Positions 8,501-16,078 of a DNA stretch of 64,000 nt are shown in pieces. The notes under the pieces are model-generated. The model was not told the DNA's origin. It did no database searches and saw only the letters and a list, made by a program, of their open reading frames with translations. Both the position numbers and the translations under genes were made by a program. Within the stretch, counting starts at the first letter, position 1. Each line of letters starts with the position of its first letter. The DNA comes from Hyphomonas oceanitis SCH89. GTDB lineage: Bacteria; Pseudomonadota; Alphaproteobacteria; Caulobacterales; Hyphomonadaceae. Where the stretch lies: NCBI RefSeq assembly GCF_000685295.1, contig NZ_ARYL01000019.1:1-64000 (forward strand), written 5' to 3'.

Positions 8501-10017
8501 GGGCAGGGCCCTCCGGGCTCATGATTGACGTGGAACTGGCCTGACAGGTTGAGATTCCCGTAGCTGTCGAAGGTCCGGTAGTTGAAGTGGCACTGGTCGG
8601 TCTGGGTGCCGGTGCCGCTGGCGACGTCCATGCCCTGCACGTTGAGAACGTATTGAAGTTTCTGGCCGTTGATGCCGCCGCGAATGTTGATCGGTGTTCC
8701 ATCGGCGGCGCGGCCGGATCCGGAGAAGGCGCCATTGTTGTTGAACTGGAGATTGTAGTAGCCGCCGATGCCGTCGGCCCATGTGCCGTTGTAATAGGCG
8801 AATGGAGAAGCCGGAGGCAGGGGTGGAGGCAGAGGTGGAGAAGGAGGTAGTGGCGGCGGGAGTGGAGGAGCCGGAGGAGCCGGAGGAGGCTGGGGATTGC
8901 CGGGTGAGTCGACAACCATGCCGACGACAACAAGACTAAACAGGACCGCAGAGCCGGCGGCGACCCAGATGAGCGGCTTTGCAGATGTCTTGTTTGGGTT
9001 CGGCTCAACGGGCTTGTGCGGGATGCGGTTGACTGCGCCGATGAGGGACTGACGGTACTCAGCCGCCGACTGGGGGCGGGAGTCGCGATTGTCGGACATG
9101 CCCTTGAGAATGAGTGCGTCGACTTCCAGCGGCACGTCCGAGCGCCCGCCAGATGGCGGTTGCCAGTGGCGGCCGGGGACCACGCCGACGAGAAGTTCGT
9201 AGAGCATGACCGATATGGAGTAGAGGTCTGCCGAGGGGCCGGCGGCGTCCGCATTGGTGCGCTGTTCGGGGGCCATGTAATCGGGCGTGCCGAGGCCCGT
9301 GCCGCTGGACGAACTGGCAAGGTTGCCTGCGGCGCGGGCGATGCCGAAGTCGAGCAGCTTGAGCGGGGCGGACCGATCCGTCGGCTCGTGCAGGAGAATG
9401 ATGTTCTCGGGTTTGAGGTCGCGGTGGATGACGCCTGCATCATGGGCAGCGCGAAGGCCGTCGAGGATTTCCACGATGATGCGGGCGGCGACGCGGAGCG
9501 GCACGGACTCACCGCGCTGCATGACGCGGCCATGCCAGCTGCGCAGGGAAATGCCGTCGAGATATTCCATCGCCACGAAGGGCTGCTCGCCCGCGAGGCC
9601 GACGTCATAGACGGCAACGACATTGGGGTGGCGGATGTCGCGGGCGGTGACGCCCTCTTCGATGAGGCGCTTGATGGCGCGCTCGCCGCCGAGATGGGAG
9701 GCATTGATGAGCTTCAGGGCGACAGTCTTGCCGGAGACCTTGTCGGCGGACTTGTAGACGACGCCCATGCCGCCGCGCCCGATGACGCTGTCGATTGTGT
9801 AGCGGTCCGCGAAGACCTGTCCTGGCTGGAGCGTGGGAGAGGTTTTCGACTGAGTGCCGGTTGGGTTGTCCGGGTCAGGCGTGATGAGGCCGGTCATGGG
9901 TGTAACCTGGTCCACGGCGCCCGACAGCTCGCTGTTCGCACGAACGGGTTTTCCGCAATTGGGGCAGAAGAGGGAATCGGGCGGCAGGTCTGCGCCGCAT
10001 TTCTCGCAAGGGGTCAT
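8497..10017 (-). CDS. Ser/Thr protein kinase with N-terminal zinc ribbon and extracytoplasmic domain
   Basis: About 506 residues. The N-terminus is a four-cysteine zinc ribbon (CEKCGADLPPDSLFCPNCG). The kinase domain follows at about 72-330, with GRGGMG, an ATP lysine in VALKLI, the catalytic loop HRDLKPEN and DFG. One membrane segment lies at about 345-368. After it comes a Pro-rich spacer, then a 100-residue outer domain homologous to the lipoprotein at 8003. The start at 10017 has GGAGG six bases upstream and overlaps the FHA gene stop as TGATG. ATG 10020 is the alternative. This receptor-kinase layout suits sensing in the periplasm and phosphorylating cytosolic partners such as the FHA protein or the sigma factor. 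Confidence 0.88.
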   Translation of the reverse strand: MTPCEKCGADLPPDSLFCPNCGKPVRANSELSGAVDQVTPMTGLITPDPDNPTGTQSKTSPTLQPGQVFADRYTIDSVIGRGGMGVVYKSADKVSGKTVALKLINASHLGGERAIKRLIEEGVTARDIRHPNVVAVYDVGLAGEQPFVAMEYLDGISLRSWHGRVMQRGESVPLRVAARIIVEILDGLRAAHDAGVIHRDLKPENIILLHEPTDRSAPLKLLDFGIARAAGNLASSSSGTGLGTPDYMAPEQRTNADAAGPSADLYSISVMLYELLVGVVPGRHWQPPSGGRSDVPLEVDALILKGMSDNRDSRPQSAAEYRQSLIGAVNRIPHKPVEPNPNKTSAKPLIWVAAGSAVLFSLVVVGMVVDSPGNPQPPPAPPAPPLPPPLPPSPPLPPPLPPASPFAYYNGTWADGIGGYYNLQFNNNGAFSGSGRAADGTPINIRGGINGQKLQYVLNVQGMDVASGTGTQTDQCHFNYRTFDSYGNLNLSGQFHVNHEPGGPCP

Positions 10018-11171
10018 CATTGGCCTCCGACCAGACGTTTGAGGATGATCCTGTCGACTTCGTCGTGCTGGGTTTCGAACTGGACCTTGAGGGCGATGGC
10101 GTTGGGATTGCGGACGAGCGGGCGGATCATGTCTCCGTCGCTGAGGGCGACCATTTTGCCGCGCCGCAAGGCTTCGTCGTTCACCAGGAGGCCATTCTGG
10201 CTCTCCACGCGGAGCATGAGACGATCATTTTCTATGAAGAGCTGGAAGTGACGGCGGGAGATGTGGATCGAGGCATCCTCATCAATCTCGCCATTGCGGG
10301 AGATCAGCAGGCGGACGTCATTCATGCCGCCTTCCGGGGCATTCGAGGCGCGGCCGATGCCGATGACGCCGGTATGCGTGCGGATTGGGCCATCATAAGG
10401 CGCGTGGCCCTTGTCGAAGCCCTGCCAGACAAGCGCGGTTGACTTGGTGACGGCGAGATTGGCCGCGTATCCGCGATGGCCGAGCGTGCGCTCGAGTGTA
10501 TCGGCGCGGCGCAGGGTGAGGCGGATCGGCTCAGCATGGGTGGCGATGCCGGCCTCGCGTTCCTTCTGGATGCGGGTCGGGTTGTAGATGGTCATGCCAG
10601 CGCCGATGGCATCGGCCTGGATATTGTAATTCTGGACAATTTCGGACGGGCCATCGGGATCAACCGGAATGGCGATGGATGTGGTGAAGACGTAGCGCTC
10701 CTCGCGCCAGAGATAGCGGGTGGCTACGGTGATGTGGACGTCGAAGCGATGGAGGCCTGCGGTTTCGAGGACACCCGTACGCAGGCCGACTTCGGCTGTG
10801 CCGCCCGAATTCAGCCGCTGGAAGGTGAGATCGACGGGGCGTACCTCGCCGTCACCGCCGCGTATCCACATTTCCTCGACGAAGAGGGGACGACCGACCG
10901 GGGAATTGTTTGCCACGACCAGCGGCAAGGCCAGCGTGCCCCCGACCTTGATGCTTGAAGCGGAGCCGGCGTCGAGGCTGATCTCGGGTGAGACGCAAAC
11001 GGGGCAGCAGCCGGCCGCATCGAGCAGGCCGCCGCACTCGTCTGTCGCCATACAGCGCTGCAGTGGCGAGCCGCATTCGTCGCAGAAGGTCGCCTCCCGG
11101 TCGAGCGATGCCCTGAAGCAGCACTTTCCGGGATAGACGGTGGAGGGCTGGGGACGTGCCATCAGGGTCAT
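10017..11171 (-). CDS. FHA-domain protein with N-terminal zinc-ribbon cysteines
   Basis: About 384 residues from the ATG at 11171, which overlaps the upstream stop as ATGA. The longer frame to 11243 would run back into the SPFH gene. The N-terminal 60 residues contain a cysteine-rich cluster including CDECG and CPVC, consistent with two zinc ribbons. A middle beta-rich domain of about 180 residues is unassigned. The C-terminal 110 residues form an FHA domain, with IGIGRAS, the phosphothreonine-contact motif ISRRH and NGLLVN. FHA domains bind phosphothreonine peptides, so this protein probably reads the marks written by the kinases encoded beside it. It is cytosolic, as no leader is visible. 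Confidence 0.85.
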   Translation of the reverse strand: MTLMARPQPSTVYPGKCCFRASLDREATFCDECGSPLQRCMATDECGGLLDAAGCCPVCVSPEISLDAGSASSIKVGGTLALPLVVANNSPVGRPLFVEEMWIRGGDGEVRPVDLTFQRLNSGGTAEVGLRTGVLETAGLHRFDVHITVATRYLWREERYVFTTSIAIPVDPDGPSEIVQNYNIQADAIGAGMTIYNPTRIQKEREAGIATHAEPIRLTLRRADTLERTLGHRGYAANLAVTKSTALVWQGFDKGHAPYDGPIRTHTGVIGIGRASNAPEGGMNDVRLLISRNGEIDEDASIHISRRHFQLFIENDRLMLRVESQNGLLVNDEALRRGKMVALSDGDMIRPLVRNPNAIALKVQFETQHDEVDRIILKRLVGGQ

Positions 11172-12793
11172 GTCCGAAGCTTGTGGCCGCACTGTTTGCA
11201 GAAGTTCGCCTTGGCGAGGTTTACAGCCGAGCATTTGGCGCATTCGATCGAGGTGGCAGCTGCCGCTGAGGAGCCGCTGCTGGCCGGGGCGCCACCTTCC
11301 TTGCCACCTGCGCCATGGGCAACACCGACGGCGCCGTCCATGCCCATGCGGAACATGTCGCGGGCTTGGGCCTCTGACCGGATCTGGGCGGCGGTGGCGG
11401 CCTCGACCATGTCGCGCATGGCCTGCATGGTTTCGCCGGAGGATTGCCCCTTGGCGCGGGCCTGTTCGGCGAGCACCTGGGCCACGTCTGTCGAGAGGCC
11501 GGCATTGATCGCGAGGATCTGCTCAGGGGACATGGACTTGAAGGCATTGATCTCGGTCGCCTTGACGCGCCCCTTGGCATCCAGCACGTCGATTTCGTTC
11601 TGGGTGTTGGCGCCGGAGAGGCGGATGGCGAGATTGGTTTCTGCTTCACTGGCCTGAAGTTCGATCTGCTGAAGGCGGGCAATATGGTCGGCCTGCTGCT
11701 TCTGGACAGCGGCGGTGATTTCAAGTTCGGTGAAGGCACCGGACTTGCGCATCTGGTCGGCCTGGCTCTGCTGGATCAGCGCAATGTCGCTTTCGATGCC
11801 AGCCTGGCGCTTGCGGATTTCGAGCAGTTCGGCATCGTTGCGGGCGGTCGCGAGGGAGTCTTCGAAGCGGGCAGCGCGTTCGATTTCGAGCGTGTTGATC
11901 TCGTGGCCAAGGGCCTCAAGTTCCTGGCGCCGCTTGGCCCCTTCGCGGGCATCGAGGAATTCGATCTCGCTGTTGAGGGCCATGTGCTTCAGTTCGTCTT
12001 CCGACGCGCTTTGAAGCTTGGCGAGGTCGACCTGGGATTTCAGGGTGATCTCAGTGGCATCATTCTCGCGTTCGATTTCGCGCTTGATGATTTCGAGCTG
12101 GTGATCGAGCGCGTCCTGCCGGCGGTCGGCATCGGCGCGTTCCATCTCGGCGACTTCGGCCGTGTTGGTGGCCCATTCGAGGGAGACGGCGCGGACGATG
12201 AGACCGAGATCGCCGACGATGCGCTCGACTTCGAGCATGATGTCGGCTTGGATCTTGTCCTGAAGGCCGGTCTCGCCGCGGATCTGTGCGGCGTCCATGC
12301 GGCCAATGGCGGCTTCAAAGACACGGTCGGACAAGTGAGGACGGATGCGGTCCAGCACGTCGGCCTTGGAGAGGGCCTTGCGGCCAGGGGTTTGCTCTTC
12401 TCCGTTGGAGCGGCTGACGCCGTGCATCATGCCGAGGATGTTGGACGGCTTGTCGGGATCGACCTGAAGTTCGAGCGTGGCGACGCCGGCGATCTCGATC
12501 TTGTCTTTCGACATGGCCTTGAGGGCCGTCTGGACCGAGAAGGGCTTCAGGTCGGCAATCATCATGCCGATATGGGTGGAGCCACCGACGAGGCCCTTGA
12601 GCTTGTCGGCGACACCGCCGACGGAGAAGTGGCCGCCCTTGAAGGCATCGATCAGCTGGCCGTTCTTGAACAGGAGCGCGGCATAATCGGGCGGCACGGC
12701 GAAGCGCTTTTCGAAGAAGGCCTTGAATTCGGACTGGCGCATGAATTCAGCAAGCATGCGCGGGTCGCTGAGGACGATTGGCTCGGATGCCAT
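11168..12793 (-). CDS. SPFH/Band 7-like protein with C-terminal zinc ribbon
   Basis: 541 residues from the ATG at 12793, which has GGAGGAG eight bases upstream. The N-terminal 200 residues look like an SPFH (stomatin/prohibitin) domain, including VPPDYAALLFKNGQLIDAFKGG. A long charged coiled coil rich in Glu, Lys, Arg and Ala follows at about 200-430. The end is a four-cysteine zinc ribbon (CAKCSAVNLAKANFCKQCG). SPFH proteins assemble into large rings or scaffolds at membranes, and a zinc-ribbon tail is known in cytosolic YdjI-like members. No membrane helix is visible, but the next gene upstream encodes a three-helix membrane protein that could anchor it. It overlaps the FHA gene by 4 bases. 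Confidence 0.75.
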   Translation of the reverse strand: MASEPIVLSDPRMLAEFMRQSEFKAFFEKRFAVPPDYAALLFKNGQLIDAFKGGHFSVGGVADKLKGLVGGSTHIGMMIADLKPFSVQTALKAMSKDKIEIAGVATLELQVDPDKPSNILGMMHGVSRSNGEEQTPGRKALSKADVLDRIRPHLSDRVFEAAIGRMDAAQIRGETGLQDKIQADIMLEVERIVGDLGLIVRAVSLEWATNTAEVAEMERADADRRQDALDHQLEIIKREIERENDATEITLKSQVDLAKLQSASEDELKHMALNSEIEFLDAREGAKRRQELEALGHEINTLEIERAARFEDSLATARNDAELLEIRKRQAGIESDIALIQQSQADQMRKSGAFTELEITAAVQKQQADHIARLQQIELQASEAETNLAIRLSGANTQNEIDVLDAKGRVKATEINAFKSMSPEQILAINAGLSTDVAQVLAEQARAKGQSSGETMQAMRDMVEAATAAQIRSEAQARDMFRMGMDGAVGVAHGAGGKEGGAPASSGSSAAAATSIECAKCSAVNLAKANFCKQCGHKLRT

Positions 12794-12795
12794 GA

Positions 12796-13347
12796 TTATT
12801 TCTCCTCCCATTTGCGGTTGGTGACGAAGGTGACGAGGTTGTAGAGAATGACGATGACCGTCACGGCGACACCGATCGGGTGGGCTGTGACGACGCCCAT
12901 GAGGCGTTCGCTGGCGGAATATTGCTCCCAGATGCGGCCCATGAAGGTGACCTGGAACACGGTTCCGGAGATCATGGTGGCGAGGGAGAAAAGCGCCATG
13001 AACAGCGAGATCAGGCGGGCAATGCGGCTGATGCGCGTTTCCTTGGCACGGGCGAGCCGGCGGGCGTGGACCTCCTCGTCACGCTGGCGCTTGTCGAGTT
13101 CCTTGTCGAAACTCTCGCCGCGTTTGATGGCCTCGGCACGGGCTTTCTTGTCGACGGACAGGAAATCCGGCTGGGCCTTGCGGTTGGGGCTGGCCGAGCT
13201 GGAGGTCGTCAGGTTCGAGGCTGAGCGGCGCCAGAGGACAAAGACTGTCCAGGCGAGCCAGACGGCGGTTACAGCGCATGTCACGTTAAAAAGGATGTCG
13301 ATCAGCGGCCATGCTTCGGCCGGTATTGATCGCAGGGTCTCGTCCAT
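12796..13347 (-). CDS. small membrane protein, three TM segments and charged loop
   Basis: 183 residues from the ATG at 13347, chosen because AAGGAG precedes it. The longer frame to 13524 would overlap the divergent sigma gene and has a non-membrane, low-quality N-terminus. Hydrophobic helices lie at about residues 13-40, 108-132 and 148-172. A strongly charged loop rich in Lys, Arg, Asp and Glu (about 50-100) sits between the first two. I recognise no family. It is the first gene of the leftward signalling operon, with its stop 2 bases before the SPFH start codon. It may be the membrane anchor for that scaffold. Confidence 0.7.
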   Translation of the reverse strand: MDETLRSIPAEAWPLIDILFNVTCAVTAVWLAWTVFVLWRRSASNLTTSSSASPNRKAQPDFLSVDKKARAEAIKRGESFDKELDKRQRDEEVHARRLARAKETRISRIARLISLFMALFSLATMISGTVFQVTFMGRIWEQYSASERLMGVVTAHPIGVAVTVIVILYNLVTFVTNRKWEEK

Positions 13348-13488
13348 TGGCTTGCTCCTTGCATCAGGCTTCCAATGACAGAGGCGCGGGGACGCAGCGT
13401 TTCGGTTCAGCCGGGCCAATTTATTTTTTGGCTTTGATGAGTTGGGGCGCTGTGCTTCACTGACTACAGGGACGACGACAGGACATGG

Positions 13489-14076
13489 GTGGTGGCAGAC
13501 ACAGACGGGATTGAAGCCAAGCAATTACTGGCAGCGTGGCGGGCCGGGGACATGGTCGCGCGCGACCGGTTGTTCACTTTGCTATACAGTGAACTGAGGC
13601 AGGTATCGGCCGCCTTGCTCCGCTCCGAGCGCAACAGTTCCTTGTCGACGGGCGACCTCGTGAACGAGGCCGTGATGCGGCTGGTCCAGATGGACCAGAT
13701 CGAATGGGCCGACAAAACTCATTTCCTGGCACTCTCGGCGCGGGCCATGCGCCGTATCCTGATCGACAATGCCCGCAAGAAGCACACCGACAAGCGCCAC
13801 CATCACAAGGTGACGCTGGTGACGCGGCTGGGTGGGGTGACCAGTGAACGGATCGATTTCGACGTGCTGGAAAAGGCGCTGATCCGGCTGGCGGCCATCG
13901 ACAAGGAAAAAGCCGACATTGTTGAGTTGCGCTATTTTGCCGGGATGAGCCACCAGGAGATTGCCGAAGTGACGGGATCGTCGGAGTCGACCGTCAAGCG
14001 CGGCTGGCGCGCGGCGCGGGCCTGGCTGATCGATGCGCTGCAGGAAGATCGCCGCGTGCGCAATGCGCCGTCCTGA
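13489..14076 (+). CDS. ECF RNA polymerase sigma factor, kinase-associated type
   Basis: 195 residues from a GTG at 13489. Region 2 covers about residues 25-95 and includes LVNEAVMRLVQ and HFLALSARAMRRILIDNARK. Region 4 covers about 130-180, with the helix-turn-helix MSHQEIAEVTGSSESTVKRG. The wording matches the sigma-70 X6/ECF43-like group, whose members are typically encoded next to Ser/Thr kinases. In this group region 2.2 lacks the usual acidic cluster. Here the corresponding stretch is SSLSTGDLVNEA, with Ser/Thr residues at 50-54. In Vibrio EcfP a phosphothreonine in this region is known to switch on polymerase binding, so control by phosphorylation is likely. No anti-sigma gene is adjacent. 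It is divergent from the signalling operon, with a 141-base gap. Confidence 0.9.
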   Translation: MVADTDGIEAKQLLAAWRAGDMVARDRLFTLLYSELRQVSAALLRSERNSSLSTGDLVNEAVMRLVQMDQIEWADKTHFLALSARAMRRILIDNARKKHTDKRHHHKVTLVTRLGGVTSERIDFDVLEKALIRLAAIDKEKADIVELRYFAGMSHQEIAEVTGSSESTVKRGWRAARAWLIDALQEDRRVRNAPS

Positions 14077-14125
14077 GCGCTTTTCATTCCAGATAGACTG
14101 TTACAATCGCCTGACGGCGGTGTGA

Positions 14126-14722
14126 TCAGTCTGACAAGACGGCGCGGATTACCTTGCGCAGATAGCGGAGCAGGGCTTCGCGATCGAGGTCCGGGTTGCG
14201 CAGGATGCGGATGGGCAGGCCGCCAAACAGGGTGAACATCAGTTCGACGCGGCCTTCGGCGTCGCTGAGCCCCATTTGCTCGCCGATCAGGCGCTTGAAA
14301 GCCTCGCGCGTCTCTGCGTCGTTGGCTCGCAGTTTTTCGGCGATGGCGGGGTTGCGCTGGGCTTCGGCGATGATTTCGAGGTTCAGCGCAGACTGGAAGG
14401 GGTCAGTTTGCGTGCGGACGCCCTCATCGGCCCGCTCGACCAGTTCATGCATGAGTTCTTCGCGCGGAATATCGTGAAAACCGAGCATCTTTTCACTATG
14501 TAATTCCGATTCACGGTCGACAATCGCTTCGATGATCGCGTCCTTATTTTCGAAATAGTGATAAATATGCCCTGCGCTCATGCCGGCCTGTTCGGCAATG
14601 CGGGCCATTCCTGCGCCATGAAACCCTTGTTCCACAAAGCAAATTGCCGCTGCGTCAAGGATTTGTGTGCGTCTCACCTCTGCGCGTCGCGACAGTTTTG
14701 CGGTTTCGTTGAGTGGGCTCAT
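14126..14722 (-). CDS. TetR/AcrR family transcriptional repressor of the efflux operon
   Basis: 198 residues from the ATG at 14722. The N-terminal helix-turn-helix runs from about 15 to 60 (RTQILDAAAICFVEQGF, then the recognition helix MSAGHIYHYFENKDAI). The C-terminal ligand domain resembles the AcrR/YcdC type. It is divergently transcribed from the RND efflux operon across about 134 bases, the standard layout for a local repressor. A GAACGTTC palindrome in that gap is a possible operator. Confidence 0.85.
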   Translation of the reverse strand: MSPLNETAKLSRRAEVRRTQILDAAAICFVEQGFHGAGMARIAEQAGMSAGHIYHYFENKDAIIEAIVDRESELHSEKMLGFHDIPREELMHELVERADEGVRTQTDPFQSALNLEIIAEAQRNPAIAEKLRANDAETREAFKRLIGEQMGLSDAEGRVELMFTLFGGLPIRILRNPDLDREALLRYLRKVIRAVLSD

Positions 14723-14794
14723 CAATATTGGGACCGCTTATTCATGAAAAATTCTGCCTTTAGGGGTTGATTTGTTGCAGCGCAGTATTATTTC

Positions 14795-14802
14795 GAACGT
14801 TC
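14795..14802. promoter_or_regulatory. possible TetR operator core
   Basis: A perfect palindrome GAACGTTC sits in the A/T-rich gap between the divergent tetR and efflux genes, inside TTTCGAACGTTCATTC. TetR/AcrR operators typically lie in such gaps and are palindromic. An 8-bp core alone is weak evidence. Confidence 0.35.
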
Positions 14803-14856
14803 ATTCTAACATTTCAATCACTACATACATACCGGCGATTGATCAAGGTGAGTTTA

Positions 14857-16056
14857 ATGCCACATTTTTCCAATAATATCCGGGCGTTGTTTGCAACTGC
14901 GCTTTTTGGCGCAGTCGCAGCGTGTGGTCCTTCGGGACAAGACGCCGCCCCACAGGCGCCGCCTGCTCCCGCCGTTGACATCACGGTTGTCCACAAGACG
15001 AGTGTGGAGAGCACGCGTGAACTGCCGGGCCGCGCCCGTGCGTATCGCGAGGCCGAAATCCGCCCCCAGGTGACAGGGCTGATCCAGTCGCGGCTCTTCA
15101 CGGAAGGCCAGATGGTCACGGCCGGCCAAGCCCTTTACCAAATTGATGCATCCGAATACGCCGCCAGCGTGAACAGCGCGAAAGCCGCGCTTCAGCGCGC
15201 CGAGGCGACCGCCGAAGCAGCGCGCCAGACGGCCAGCCGCTACCAGCGCCTTTCCGAGATCAACGCTGTCAGCCGCGAGAATTATGACCAGGCCGTTGCT
15301 GCCCAGCGGCAGGCCGAAGCCGATGTTGCCATGCAGAAAGCCGCCGTGCAGAGCGCCAGTATCAATCTGGCCCGCACGAAAGTGACGTCTCCCATTGCTG
15401 GCCGGATCGGCCGCTCGACGGTGACGCCGGGCGCGCTCGTGACCGCAAACCAGGCAACGGCGCTGGCCAATGTACTGCAACTCGACCCGATCTACCTGGA
15501 CCTTGCGGCCGGCAGCTCGAAAATCCAGGAATGGAAGCGGGATGTGGCCGAAGGCCGGATCCAGTCGACTGATGGCGAAAGCGTCGAAGTGAAGATCAAG
15601 CTTGAGGATGGCACGGTCTATCCCGAGCCCGGCAAGGTGGAATTCGGCGAAGTCAGCGTCGATGAGACAGCCGGTTCGGTGATCATCCGCGCTGTTGTCG
15701 CCAATCCGGACGGCCTGTTGCTGCCTGGCATGTATGTGAATGCAAGCTTCAGCGCCGGCGCCTATGATGACGTATTCGTGCTGCCACAGGCTGCGGTTAG
15801 CCGCGATGCCAAGGGCAATCCGACGGCGATGGTCGTGTCTGCGGACAATAAGGTTGAAGTGCGTAACCTGAAGATCATTGAAGCCTCCGGTAGCGACTGG
15901 ATTGTTTCCGACGGTCTTGAAGACGGGGACCGGATGATCGTGAGCGGATTCCAGAAGATCCAGCCGGGCGCAACCGTTACAGTCCAACAGCCAATGGCCG
16001 AAACGGCTGTCGGCCCCCAGCAGCCCGGCGCCGATATGGCCGCTGGCAAACCCTAA
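14857..16056 (+). CDS. RND efflux periplasmic adaptor (membrane fusion) lipoprotein
   Basis: 399 residues from the ATG at 14857, preceded by AAGGTGAG. The lipoprotein signal peptide ends at VAAC (Cys23), as in AcrA. The barrel-sandwich and hairpin layout follows the AcrA/MexA pattern. The lipoyl half motif RPQVTGLIQSRLFTEGQ is at about residues 67-83, then a coiled-coil hairpin, the second lipoyl half with VTSPIAGRIGRS, and beta-barrel and membrane-proximal domains. It bridges the inner-membrane pump at 16079 and the outer-membrane channel at 19222. The gap to the pump gene is 22 bases. Confidence 0.93.
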   Translation: MPHFSNNIRALFATALFGAVAACGPSGQDAAPQAPPAPAVDITVVHKTSVESTRELPGRARAYREAEIRPQVTGLIQSRLFTEGQMVTAGQALYQIDASEYAASVNSAKAALQRAEATAEAARQTASRYQRLSEINAVSRENYDQAVAAQRQAEADVAMQKAAVQSASINLARTKVTSPIAGRIGRSTVTPGALVTANQATALANVLQLDPIYLDLAAGSSKIQEWKRDVAEGRIQSTDGESVEVKIKLEDGTVYPEPGKVEFGEVSVDETAGSVIIRAVVANPDGLLLPGMYVNASFSAGAYDDVFVLPQAAVSRDAKGNPTAMVVSADNKVEVRNLKIIEASGSDWIVSDGLEDGDRMIVSGFQKIQPGATVTVQQPMAETAVGPQQPGADMAAGKP

Positions 16057-16078
16057 CAAGAACGCGGGCTGATCCCTT

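Noticed and set aside
11444-12844. 466-codon plus-strand open frame opposite the SPFH gene
   Set aside because: It mirrors a high-GC coding gene on the other strand, has no family motif and no ribosome site. The minus-strand frame has clear domains.
14077-14125. Terminator between the sigma and TetR genes
   Set aside because: AGACTG and CAGTCT can pair, but the loop is long, there is no U-run, and one arm lies at the tetR stop.
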